DNA of 64,000 nucleotides from the NCBI RefSeq assembly GCF_001701045.1, contig NZ_CP016757.1, positions 2,878,219 to 2,942,218 of the forward strand, read 5' to 3'. Shown here piece after piece: positions 33,977-42,319 of this stretch. Each line of letters starts with the position of its first letter. Within the stretch, counting starts at the first letter, position 1. Origin of the DNA: Cloacibacillus porcorum. GTDB lineage: Bacteria > Synergistota > Synergistia > Synergistales > Synergistaceae. Below the pieces are notes generated by a model. The model was not told the DNA's origin and did not search any database. It was given only the letters and a program-made list of their open reading frames with translations. The position numbers and the translations under genes were made by a program.

Positions 33977-34783
33977 ATGGATTGGTTCGCTGCACAGCCG
34001 GCGCCTTTACAGGCTTTGATGGCAGGAATTTTTACCTGGGGCGTGACGGCGCTCGGAGCGGCGGGCGTCTTTCTCGCGAAGCGCCCGAGCCAGAAGCTGC
34101 TGGACATCATGCTCGGCTTCGCGGGAGGCGTGATGATCGCGGCAAGCTACTGGTCGCTGCTCGCCCCCGCGATAGAGATATCCGAGGAGCTCGGCTACCC
34201 GGGATGGCTGCCGCCTCTGATCGGCTTTCTCGCGGGAGGCGGTTCGCTGCGCCTGCTCGACATGGTGATGCCGCATCTTCATCCCGCGATGGCGGAGACG
34301 CACCCGGACGGGCCGCCCTCCACCCTTCGCCGCACAACGCTGCTCGTACTCGCGATAACGCTGCACAACATCCCCGAGGGGCTCGCCGTCGGCGTCGCCT
34401 TTGGCGCGATAGGGATGCTGCCGCAGGCGACGGTGGCGGGGGCGGTCGCGCTCGCGCTAGGCATGGGGCTGCAGAATTTCCCCGAAGGACTCGCCGTCTC
34501 GATGCCGCTGCGCCGCGAGGGGCTCACACGCACCAGATCATTTTTCTACGGACAGCTCTCGGCAATCGTCGAGCCGATATTCGCCTTCCTCGGCGCGCTG
34601 CTCGTCTATATCGCGCGCCCGCTGCTGCCCTACGCGCTCGCCTTCGCCGCGGGAGCGATGATCTTCGTCGTCGTTGAAGAGACGGTCCCTGAATCTCAGG
34701 CCTCCGGTAACGGCGACCTAGCGACGACCGGCTTCCTCATCGGCTTCGCGGTGATGATGGTGCTCGACGTCGCGCTTGGGTAG
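33977..34783 (+). CDS. ZIP-family metal transporter (GufA/ZupT type)
   Basis: 268 residues with eight predicted membrane helices. The metal path motifs are LHNIPEGLAVGVAFG (TM4, His-Asn...Glu) and LQNFPEGLAVSMPL (TM5); the second has Gln-Asn instead of the usual His-Asn/Asp. MPHLHP in the TM3-TM4 loop is the variable His-containing loop. It should import zinc or other divalent cations across the inner membrane. GGAGG lies 8-10 bases before the ATG. Monocistronic; the pdxR stop is 124 bases upstream. Confidence 0.93.
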   Translation: MDWFAAQPAPLQALMAGIFTWGVTALGAAGVFLAKRPSQKLLDIMLGFAGGVMIAASYWSLLAPAIEISEELGYPGWLPPLIGFLAGGGSLRLLDMVMPHLHPAMAETHPDGPPSTLRRTTLLVLAITLHNIPEGLAVGVAFGAIGMLPQATVAGAVALALGMGLQNFPEGLAVSMPLRREGLTRTRSFFYGQLSAIVEPIFAFLGALLVYIARPLLPYALAFAAGAMIFVVVEETVPESQASGNGDLATTGFLIGFAVMMVLDVALG

Positions 34784-34909
34784 GTCAAAGCGATAATACC
34801 AGCAAATATTTTAAAAAATCATAAGTGTAAAAAATACCATCGGTAAATAACTGACAGTGAAATGACCGATATCATGAGTATTAGGACAGACATATAAAAA
34901 TTATCGTAA

Positions 34910-35011
34910 TATAATGTTTTTAGAATAAAATTAAATTTTTACAACAAAATATTATAAATAACGCTACGCATTTTCATTAAACAGGGCAACATCACCGGTT
35001 GCCCTGTTTTT
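34910..35011 (+). ncRNA. Candidate small RNA between a -10 and a terminator
   Basis: TATAAT at 34910-34915 would start transcription near 34922. A very strong terminator follows: ACAGGGCAAC (34981-34990) pairs with GTTGCCCTGT (34998-35007) before TTTTT. Only about 90 bases of AT-rich, non-coding sequence lie between. Alternatively the hairpin ends read-through from the ZIP gene. Confidence 0.35.
34981..35011 (+). terminator. Strong rho-independent terminator
   Basis: Perfect 10-bp stem, 7-base loop, then TTTTT, about 200 bases after the ZIP gene. Confidence 0.85.
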
Positions 35012-35516
35012 CATTAACAGGTTAATTGACCATAAGTGAAACCGATATTACAATGAAAGAAATAGACTACTCAAAAGATGAAACAGGCAAAGCTATAGAA
35101 TATAACACGGCAGTGATGACAGACAGTTACCTTCAACGGTTAAGTTAAGTCGTCTGCCGTTGTATATCGTTAATATTTTTCTTCGTCAAAAAGAGGGAGG
35201 CGGCGTGATGTCGGCAGATTTCGTAATAAATATTACAAATAACATCACCCCCCCTGTTGTCTATATGTATTTATTTCTCATCTAAGCGCACCTGTTGATC
35301 ACACTCTCAGGCAACAAAGCTCCTGTAGTATCTCGCCGCCGCGCAGCCTCGAAAGACCGGAGGGATGCGACGTCGCCCTTAATCTGCGATGTTGAAAAAT
35401 CGCAGAGGCTCCTTTAATTTAGCCGCAGCCATTCTCACATTATTATTAAAGGCGCTGTTGTCGGCGTTATATCCATCATTGAGAAAATTGAGAGCTTACA
35501 GCGAGGTGGAAAGATA

Positions 35517-37937
35517 ATGAAAGTATCAAAAAAAAGTTCATGGTATATCACAGCAATCTCTTTGATAGCCGCGTGTCTGTTGGCAGGCGCGGCTGTCGCG
35601 GGTAATTTTGCTTCGATCACAGAGAATTCGAACAAGCCCGTGACCGTTGACCTGAATAATGAAAATCCGCAATATATTTACCTTATCACTGCACCAGTAA
35701 AAATATTCACCGATAATGAGGCAAACGCAAAGTCAGGCGATCACACGAAGGACGCCCTGACAATAAACGCAAAAAACGCGATCGCCGCATTCGCAGGTTG
35801 GAACTATACATCAGGCTCTCCTACTAATGTAGAGATCTTCGGAAATATTAAGTTTAATTTCAGCTCCGGAAAAATCGGCTGGGAATCGCCTGATAAAATT
35901 TGCGGCGGCGGCGACGCATTCCGCGGGACGGGTACCATGGGGAGCAACGGAACCGTATATGGGAATGTTGATTCCTCTTTTGGCGTAGTCGGAAATAACG
36001 ATGATGAGTTATACACGACCGCCCTGCTCTTAGGGGCCGGAGACGGAACCGTCATGGGCAATACGTCTATGACTTTTAACTCAGGCAAACACGGCGGGTC
36101 ATACTTATACCTGATTGCCGGTCCGGCTTATAACGGGGACCTTCACGGCGACAGCCTGCTTACAATAAACGGCGGCGAATTTAAGGGGACTGCCATGATT
36201 GGCGGGTGTTACGCGTACGACACTAGAAAACCCAAGATGAAGGGAAATTCAAGCGTCGTCATCAACGGAGGCAAAATTACAGGCTTATCATGGGGGGTCA
36301 TTGGCGGATGCGCAGCTAACGGCTCCGGAGTGGCCGAGGCTATGGTTCAAGGCAGCAGTAGCGTGAGTATCTACGGCGGCACGATTTCTGCCAATATCTA
36401 CGGCGGCCCGTTTGCAAGGCAGTCTGACGTTAAGTCTTCTGTCGTAAGCGGAGACGCCTCTGTCAATATAATCGGGGACGACGGCCTGGCGGCCATAACC
36501 GCGCCGGTAAAGATCTTTGCCGGAGCCGACCCCGCAAAGACGAACAGCGGCGTCGGCGGCAATGCTGCGGTCAACTTTGTGAATATCACAAAGACGCCGG
36601 CAGAGTTCAAAGGCTTTGAGCTGAACGGCGGCAAATCTGTGACATCGGGAGACAGCGTTCTTGTCTTTAATATGGTCAAAGCGGATTTCTCAAAGGTAAC
36701 CATAACCTCGTTTGACCGCGTGGAAGTCGATCCGAACTCCGAGATCTCCGGACTTTCCAAAGCTGCGTTCGATGCGGATACAATCAAGCTCACCGGCAAC
36801 TGGAACAATTTTGGAGAGGCATCTCCGCTTAAGTTTACCGACGACGCCAGTGCCGTTAAGATCGACGCCAGCGGAGCCCTCGGAGTTAAGAGCGCTGGGT
36901 GGAGCAGCGACGGCAAGACGCTCGTCGTAAAATGCGATAATACACCAGTAGCGGTTACCCCGGCAACGCTTCGCCTTGAAGTCGGCAAGAGCGGCAAGGT
37001 AACGGTTACCACATATGCAAAGAACGAGGCGGTACAATGGTCCTCAAGCGACCCGACCGTTGCGGCGGTTGACGGCGACGGCAACGTCACGGCGGTAAAA
37101 GCTGGGCTGACTGTCGTATCCGCAACAGGTACCGCGTCTGAAACAAAAGCCGGCTGCACCGTGACGGTCGAAGACCCGGCGGCTCCGGACCCGGTGCCGA
37201 CGCCGGCTCCCGTAACGCCGACCGTCATAACTGAAAAGGATAACCCCGTGACCAAGGACAAAGACGTACCGGCAGATGTGAAACCGGCGACCCCCGTCAT
37301 CACCTCGGCGACGGCGGAGAACACCACAGCCCTCGCGGCGAGCGCGGACGTTCCGGTAAAATTCTTCACCGCGACGGCCGACGGCAATATCACAGTCGAC
37401 CCAGTGATCGCCAAGAAGACCGTGGCCTCCGTAATGTCGGACGACGCGGCGGTGGCTCCGAAGACGATCGTAACTCTGCCCATTATCACGGCGACGATTA
37501 GCGACGGCAAAGTCGCGGCCCTCGCGATGAAGACGACCGGCGCGCAGCTTGGCGCGGCGGCAAACAATATAGTCAGCGACATCACGCTCATCAAAATACT
37601 TAAAGACGAGACGGGCGCGAAGTTCGGCTATACTGCGGAGCCGGCCGGCTACGCCGACCAGAGCTTCACGCTCAAAAACGCGGATGGAAACAACCTCGCC
37701 TTTACCGACAAGATCGATCCGACGGCGACATACACGCTCATACTCTTCGTCAAGGATAACGGAGAGTTCGACTACGACAAAACCATGGGCAGCGTAATCG
37801 ACCCCGTGGCGATGGCGATGAACGAGGCGAAGGCGCCGAAACCATCCGGCGGTTCAAGCAGCGGCTGCTCCGCGGGTATGGGAGTCTTAGCACTGCTGGC
37901 GCTGCTGCCGCTCGCGGCGGCGAGACGCAAGAGGTAA
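35517..37937 (+). CDS. Exported surface protein with Big_2 domain and Synerg-CTERM tail
   Basis: 806 residues. A signal peptide covers residues 1-30 (KVSKKSSW, hydrophobic core, AGAAVAG). Residues about 30-460 are Gly/Asn/Ser-rich with repeated INGGEFKG/INGGKITG/IYGGTISANIYGG turns, suggesting a beta-helix. A bacterial Ig-like Big_2 domain spans about 478-552 (LRLEVGKSGKVTVTTY, then VTAVKAGLTVVSATG), followed by a Pro/Thr/Val-rich linker and another beta domain. The extreme C-terminus (SSGCSAGMGVLALLALL, then ARRKR) is a Synerg-CTERM signal with its invariant Cys. Likely anchored at the cell surface. Function unknown; adhesion is a guess. Confidence 0.88.
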   Translation: MKVSKKSSWYITAISLIAACLLAGAAVAGNFASITENSNKPVTVDLNNENPQYIYLITAPVKIFTDNEANAKSGDHTKDALTINAKNAIAAFAGWNYTSGSPTNVEIFGNIKFNFSSGKIGWESPDKICGGGDAFRGTGTMGSNGTVYGNVDSSFGVVGNNDDELYTTALLLGAGDGTVMGNTSMTFNSGKHGGSYLYLIAGPAYNGDLHGDSLLTINGGEFKGTAMIGGCYAYDTRKPKMKGNSSVVINGGKITGLSWGVIGGCAANGSGVAEAMVQGSSSVSIYGGTISANIYGGPFARQSDVKSSVVSGDASVNIIGDDGLAAITAPVKIFAGADPAKTNSGVGGNAAVNFVNITKTPAEFKGFELNGGKSVTSGDSVLVFNMVKADFSKVTITSFDRVEVDPNSEISGLSKAAFDADTIKLTGNWNNFGEASPLKFTDDASAVKIDASGALGVKSAGWSSDGKTLVVKCDNTPVAVTPATLRLEVGKSGKVTVTTYAKNEAVQWSSSDPTVAAVDGDGNVTAVKAGLTVVSATGTASETKAGCTVTVEDPAAPDPVPTPAPVTPTVITEKDNPVTKDKDVPADVKPATPVITSATAENTTALAASADVPVKFFTATADGNITVDPVIAKKTVASVMSDDAAVAPKTIVTLPIITATISDGKVAALAMKTTGAQLGAAANNIVSDITLIKILKDETGAKFGYTAEPAGYADQSFTLKNADGNNLAFTDKIDPTATYTLILFVKDNGEFDYDKTMGSVIDPVAMAMNEAKAPKPSGGSSSGCSAGMGVLALLALLPLAAARRKR

Positions 37938-37971
37938 ACGTATAAAATCTGCACCAAACAGTAGGTTCAGT

Positions 37972-38008
37972 GAAAGAGGCGGACGGGAAACTCCGCCTCT
38001 TTCTTCTT
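37972..38008 (+). terminator. Terminator after the surface protein
   Basis: GAAAGAGGCGGA (37972-37983) and TCCGCCTCTTTC (37992-38003) form a 12-bp stem, then TTCTT. A second hairpin (GCGTCC/GGACGC) follows at about 38026-38046. Confidence 0.8.
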
Positions 38009-38416
38009 GTGCATTCAGCGAAAAGAGCGTCCCCAACATGCGGACGCAGCAAAATAAAGGCCAAAGCTTTGCGCTAAGCTGAATGATAAATAACGGTTTA
38101 GCTTTTGACTTTGCCCTTACAGCCGCCCTCTGTGAGGCGGCCAGGGAGCCAAATCAGAGTTCTTCTGATTTGTGCGATTCGGCTGGTAGTTACATCAGAG
38201 GTGTCGGCCGCCTGCTTTTGGCGGCTGACGGAAGGAGTGTTGCTCTGTTTGGCGCGGAAACCGCACAAAACAGAGCCCGCGGCAAAAGCCGCGGAAGAAC
38301 CTAAGGTCAACTCTCCCTCAGTCTTGGCGGAAAAACACCGCCAAGCCAGCTCCCTCACATGAACAGAGTCCCGCAAACCGGACAACGCTATAAAAGCTCC
38401 CAAGGGTATCAAAAAT

Positions 38417-39289
38417 TTATTCAATAAAGAGACTTCGATATTGCATCGGAGCCTTTTTCAATTTGATCTGTATCCTGTCGTTATTATAATACCTTATATA
38501 TTCGTCTATGGCATCTTTGGCCTCCTCGTAGTTCTCCCATTTTACTCGGTTGACGAGTTCTGATTTAATGTGACTAAAGAAGTTTTCTGCACATGCATTA
38601 TCCAAACAATTTCCTTTCCTTGACATCGAGACCTTGAGTCCGTATCTTTGTGTCAGGTTGAAATATGCATGGCTTGTATATTGAAACCCCTGGTCGCTGT
38701 GGAGGATTGGTCCATCAGCGACCACCTTATTATTATTTTCAAATGCTTTCTTCAATGTATCGGTTACTAACTTAATATTATTATTACGACTGATTTGATA
38801 TCCCTGTATGGAATTATCAAAGAGATCTTTTATCATGGAGAGGAATATATTCCCCTTTTTTGTTCGTATATATGTGATATCAGTAACCAGTTTCTGGTTT
38901 GGTCTGTCGGAACGAAATTCTCTGTTCAGGATATTCTCATAGCTGTGGATATTTCCTGACATCACTTTAAACTTTTTCTTTTTTCTTATTTCCGCTTGAA
39001 GTCCCGCTTTTTTCATAACACGCCTTACCCTCTTATTGTTTACATGAATGCCAATGAAGTTGTTGAGCCACAGAGTCATTCGCCTGTACCCATAAGTGTT
39101 TTTGTTGATATTCTGTCCCGTTCTTATTGCTTCTATGAGAGGTCCGTCTTTATCTTCCATTTCACGCCGCTTTAGCCAACTGTAGTATGCAGAGCGTGAT
39201 ACGGACAAAAATCTACACATTCCACAGACAGAATGTTTTGTTGAAAATTCAAAAATGATTCTGTATTTAATATTTCTTTCTATCACCAC
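38417..39289 (-). CDS. IS3-family transposase OrfB (DDE integrase)
   Basis: 290 residues. An HTH_21-like region (SVCGMCRFLSVSRSAYYSWLKRRE) precedes the rve catalytic core. The DDE triad is visible in LVTDITYIRTKKG, LHSDQGFQYTS and DNACAENFFSHIKSEL. The start shown is the GTG at 39289, but the protein is normally made as an OrfAB fusion by -1 frameshifting from orfA, with which it overlaps by 7 bases. Full length for the IS150 subgroup. Confidence 0.95.
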   Translation of the reverse strand: MVIERNIKYRIIFEFSTKHSVCGMCRFLSVSRSAYYSWLKRREMEDKDGPLIEAIRTGQNINKNTYGYRRMTLWLNNFIGIHVNNKRVRRVMKKAGLQAEIRKKKKFKVMSGNIHSYENILNREFRSDRPNQKLVTDITYIRTKKGNIFLSMIKDLFDNSIQGYQISRNNNIKLVTDTLKKAFENNNKVVADGPILHSDQGFQYTSHAYFNLTQRYGLKVSMSRKGNCLDNACAENFFSHIKSELVNRVKWENYEEAKDAIDEYIRYYNNDRIQIKLKKAPMQYRSLFIE

Positions 39290-39726
39290 CTTTGCAGCTC
39301 TAAGGCTTTTTTTAATACGTCGACCTGCATTTCCAGCTCTTTGATCTTTTCTATGCTATTTGTAACTTCCAATTTCTTATCTGGACAGTCTTGTTTTGAA
39401 CTAGAAATATCCCCTTGTTCGATAAATTCCTTACACCATCGTCTTAAAAGAGAGGGACTTGAAATGTTAAAAGATGAGGTAACATCTACCATAGTACGTC
39501 CCTCTTCTAAATGAGCCGAAACAGCTTCAAGTTTTACAGCCTTGCTGTAGGTTCTTTTTTTCCTTGTATCATCCAGTAAGTCCTTCTGTCCGCTCTTATA
39601 TAAAGATATCCATGTTTTAACAGAATCAGGACTAACACCAAGTTCTTCAGCAATCCGCCTTCGTGGAATTCCCTGTTTGTGCATCTCAATTGCTCTTATT
39701 CTTTCTTCCGTTTTACGTTTACGCAT
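39283..39726 (-). CDS. IS3-family transposase OrfA
   Basis: 147 residues, with two helix-turn-helix units (about 8-45: GIPRRRIAEELGVSPDSVKTW; about 60-105: MVDVTSSFNISSPSLLRRWCKE) and a C-terminal leucine-rich coiled segment (IKELEMQVDVLKKALELQ). It binds the IS ends. The last codons contain an A-rich slippery site, allowing a shift into orfB. Confidence 0.94.
   Translation of the reverse strand: MRKRKTEERIRAIEMHKQGIPRRRIAEELGVSPDSVKTWISLYKSGQKDLLDDTRKKRTYSKAVKLEAVSAHLEEGRTMVDVTSSFNISSPSLLRRWCKEFIEQGDISSSKQDCPDKKLEVTNSIEKIKELEMQVDVLKKALELQRW
39307..39313 (-). promoter_or_regulatory. Slippery heptamer for -1 frameshifting
   Basis: On the minus strand TTA-AAA-AAA-GCC contains seven As followed by G. 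Slipping back one base gives AGC-CTT-AGA and then runs in frame through GTG-GTG-ATA into orfB. I checked both frames by hand, and the -1 product is continuous. Confidence 0.8.
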
Positions 39727-39913
39727 AGAAGATCCCCCTTTATATGTATTTAGTTTTATTATAATCCAGGGGCTTTATTTGGATGTCCGATTTTCGGGAT
39801 GCTGTTCAACAGAGGGCGCCTTTAAGGGCAAAGTCAAAAGAAAGGTTAAACAGCTATTTATTTTTTACCCTCTCAAAGCTAAATCGCTATTTATCTCTTT
39901 TCCCACCCAAAGG

Positions 39914-40183
39914 AAATCGGCGTTTATAAGCAGAGAACCAAAACGCAGGCTTTTGCGTTTTGTGTGATTCGTTTAGTTTGTTCATCAGAAGTGCGAGTTG
40001 CTAAATGAAATGGGGGTTCCGATACCGGAACCGTATCTTCATACAGTGATTGCAAGGCAATGTTCCCGCCACAGGGCGGGAACATTTTCAAATCATCCAT
40101 ATTGCCGCAGCATGCGGATGCGCCTGCCGCAGGATTCGGAGCCCCCATTTTATGACGCAAATCGTGCTTATAAACGCCGATTT
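39914..40183. repeat. Family A repeat copy 1 (long form)
   Basis: 270 bp between AAATCGGCGTTTA (39914-39926) and TAAACGCCGATTT (40171-40183). The core carries CCGATACCGGAACCGTAT as in the copies at 54.9 and 62.5 kb, plus two extra hairpin modules: AAAACGCA/TGCGTTTT with a GTGTGATTCG tail, and GTTCCCGCC/GGCGGGAAC. It directly follows the right end of family B copy 1. Confidence 0.85.
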
Positions 40184-40385
40184 GTATCATTTCTGACTTT
40201 CGCTGATGCGTTTACCCCGTTTTAGACGGCGGCCGTAAGCTGCAAAAGCGGCTCTTTATGCTATACTTACGTAATGTCTTGCGGCATTTTTATTTAAAAT
40301 GCCTCTAATGGTGGTTTTGTGTGAGAATTATCTATAGAGGCAGTTCTCACCGGCGCAGCGGCCGGTATCTTTGGGAGGAATCGTT

Positions 40386-41201
40386 TTGGATAACCAGATA
40401 GCTCTTATCGCCGGCGAGGGATCGCTTCCCGTTGTGATAGCAAGCAGGCTGACGGATAACTGCAATCCGCCTGTCGTCTATTCTATCAGGGAGAGTATCG
40501 GCGAGCTGTCTAAGTACGCGCTTGACGTTATAAACATTACTAAACCAGACTTTGGCTTTACGATAAAGGACATGAAGAAGCGCGGCGTGAAGAGCATCAT
40601 TATGGCGGGAACGGTGTCGAAGACTCTCGTCTTCAAGCCCTCGCTCTTCGACCTCACCACGCAGCGTTTTCTCGCGGGGCTGCTCTTCCGAGACGACCAT
40701 TCGATCCTCGGGGCGATCGTCGATTTCCTTGAGAAAGAGGGGTTCAGCGTGCTCAGCTACCGCGACATCGTTCCCGACCTGCTCGCGAAGAGCGGGCATA
40801 TCGCTGGACGGACGCCGACCAAGGAGGAGCTGGACGACGCCGATTACGGTTTTTCGATCTGCAAAGCCGTGGTGCCGCTCTCCTTCGGACAGACCGTCAT
40901 CGTCAACAAACGTTCGGTGGTCGCGGTGGAGGCGATGGAGGGAACAGACGCAACTTTGCTGCGCGCCGGCTCCCTCTGCAAGGGCGGCACGGTCGCCAAG
41001 ATGATGCGCCTAGACCAGGACGAGCGTTACGACATCCCCACCGTCGGCCCCGACACGCTGCGCCACATGGCGCAGGCAAAACTGAATTGTCTCGCGCTCC
41101 ACGCGGGATGGACGCTGATCCTGGAGCCGGAAGAGTTTCAGGCCGTCGCTAAAAAGGAAAATATCTCCGTGATAGGTGTCGAAGTTTGTCGATCTTTATA
41201 A
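40386..41201 (+). CDS. lpxI: UDP-2,3-diacylglucosamine pyrophosphatase LpxI
   Basis: 271 residues from TTG at 40386, chosen because GGGAGGA lies 7 bases before it; the TTG at 40371 sits ahead of that site. It cleaves UDP-2,3-diacylglucosamine to lipid X. LpxI motifs include IALIAGEGSLPVVIA, IIMAGTVSK, DDHSILGAIVDFLEKEGF, GFSICKAVVPLSFGQTVIVN, VVAVEAMEGTDATLLRAGSL, PTVGPDTL and ALHAGWTLI. It replaces LpxH here. It overlaps lpxB by 16 bases and starts the lipid A/Kdo operon. Confidence 0.95.
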   Translation: MDNQIALIAGEGSLPVVIASRLTDNCNPPVVYSIRESIGELSKYALDVINITKPDFGFTIKDMKKRGVKSIIMAGTVSKTLVFKPSLFDLTTQRFLAGLLFRDDHSILGAIVDFLEKEGFSVLSYRDIVPDLLAKSGHIAGRTPTKEELDDADYGFSICKAVVPLSFGQTVIVNKRSVVAVEAMEGTDATLLRAGSLCKGGTVAKMMRLDQDERYDIPTVGPDTLRHMAQAKLNCLALHAGWTLILEPEEFQAVAKKENISVIGVEVCRSL

Positions 41202-42319
41202 GCTCCGGCGAGGCGTCGGGGGACCATTACACCGCGAATCTCGCTAAGAGGCTGCGCGCCGGCGGCTACAGCGGCGATATCTGGGGTATGGGAGGCGTCG
41301 AATCGCGGGAGGCGGGGATACGCGTCGAATGGCCCGGCGAGCGTCTGCAGCTATTCGGCCTTATGGAGGTCTTATCAGCCATCCCCTCGATCATCGCGCT
41401 GCGCGGCGAGATGGTGAGACGCATTCTCGAAACCGCGCCCGAGGCGGTCATCGTCTGCGACAGCCCCGATTATCACATGCATCTGATCTCCAAGCTGCGT
41501 TCGCGCGGCTATCGGGGACGTATCTTTTATATCTCGCCGCCCTCGGTCTGGGCCTGGCGCAGCGGACGCGCGGAAGACCTGCGCCGCAACGTGGACGAAT
41601 GTCTGCCCCTCTTTAAATTTGAACACGAATATCTGCTCTCACGCGGCTGCGCAAGCCACTGGCGCGGCCACCCGCTTGTCGAAGAGTTCGGCAGGCTCGC
41701 CGCCGAGCCCTCCAAACTCGCGGGACGCTTTGACCGCGAACGGCTGGTGGCCTTCCTCCCGGGGAGCAGAAGAAGCGAGGTAACGGCACTGCTCCCGATG
41801 ATGCGCGAGGTAGCCGGCATACTTGCGGCAAAGGGCTGGCAGCCGGTATTCTCCGTCGCGCCTGGGCTCAACCCTGCGGTGCGCGGCGATATGATAGAAG
41901 AGTTCACGAGGGACGGCATCCTCTTTTACGACGGCCCCGGCCATGACCTGATGGCCGCCGCACGCTGCGCCGTCGGCGCCAGCGGTACGATCACCGTCGA
42001 ATCGCTGCTTCTCGGCTGCTATATGGTCGTCACCTACAAGCTGAACCCGATATCGGCGCTCGTTGGCCGCTGCGTCGTCAAGACGCCCTATTATGCGATG
42101 GCCAACATCCTCGCGGGAGAAGAGATGTTCCCCGAACTGATGCAGGAAAAGGCCACTGTGAAGAACATCCTCGCACACACCCTCGCATGGCTGGAGGACG
42201 GCGGGGACTTCCGCGAAAATATAAAAAAGACCATGAAACGCACCCTGCTCACGCTCGGCGAAGAGGGAGTATATGATTTCTGGAGCAGGCGCATAATGGA
42301 GGCCGCCGCCAATGCTTAA
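41186..42319 (+). CDS. lpxB: Lipid-A-disaccharide synthase
   Basis: 377 residues starting at TTG 41186, inside lpxI. It joins UDP-2,3-diacylglucosamine and lipid X. SIFISSGEASGDHYTANLAKRL is the classic N-terminus (usual start one residue before). Other GT19 motifs are IVCDSPDYHMHLISKLR, ISPPSVWAWRSGRAEDLRR, FLPGSRRSEVTALLPMM and VGASGTITVESLLLGCYMVVTYK. Length is standard. It overlaps msbA by 8 bases. Confidence 0.96.
   Translation: MSIFISSGEASGDHYTANLAKRLRAGGYSGDIWGMGGVESREAGIRVEWPGERLQLFGLMEVLSAIPSIIALRGEMVRRILETAPEAVIVCDSPDYHMHLISKLRSRGYRGRIFYISPPSVWAWRSGRAEDLRRNVDECLPLFKFEHEYLLSRGCASHWRGHPLVEEFGRLAAEPSKLAGRFDRERLVAFLPGSRRSEVTALLPMMREVAGILAAKGWQPVFSVAPGLNPAVRGDMIEEFTRDGILFYDGPGHDLMAAARCAVGASGTITVESLLLGCYMVVTYKLNPISALVGRCVVKTPYYAMANILAGEEMFPELMQEKATVKNILAHTLAWLEDGGDFRENIKKTMKRTLLTLGEEGVYDFWSRRIMEAAANA

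Larger units (their letters stand above)
34784..35516. other. Long AT-rich gene-free gap
   Basis: 733 bases, clearly lower in GC than the flanks. It holds the promoter/terminator pair of a possible small RNA (34910-35011), a 31-codon frame at 35053-35148 (begins MKEIDYSKDE, no clear ribosome site) and a hairpin CTGCGAT/ATCGCAG at about 35386-35407. The last 300 bases are probably a leader for the surface protein. Confidence 0.6.
38360..39808 (-). mobile_element. IS3-family insertion sequence (IS150-like), 1449 bp
   Basis: Terminal inverted repeats are readable: left TGAACAGAGTCCCGCAAACC, and right end (reverse strand) TGAACAGCATCCCGAAAATC, beginning TG and ending CA as in the family. A 3-bp target duplication ACA flanks it (38357-38359 and 39809-39811). 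Two overlapping reading frames encode OrfA and OrfB with a slippery A7 run. Everything looks intact, and the DNA is AT-richer than the genome, which suggests recent arrival. Confidence 0.93.
38086..39902. repeat. Family B repeat copy 1, split by an IS3-family element
   Basis: The left part (38086-38359) begins ATAAATAACGGTTTAGC and TGACTTTGCCCTTA. The right part (39812-39902) carries the inverted counterpart, TAAGGGCAAAGTCA, then TAAACAGCTATTTA. CCCTCTGTGAGG near the left is matched by CTCACAGAGGG across the insertion point, so the ends are inverted repeats. Removing the IS rebuilds a continuous element of about 365 bp. The hairpin AAATCAGA/TCTGATTT lies at 38151-38172. Confidence 0.85.

Noticed and set aside
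35300-35410. Possible c-di-GMP (GEMM) or other riboswitch before the surface protein
   Set aside because: A GAAA-containing hairpin and a CAAAGC word occur, but their order and spacing do not fit the GEMM-I consensus, and I could not complete any known aptamer.
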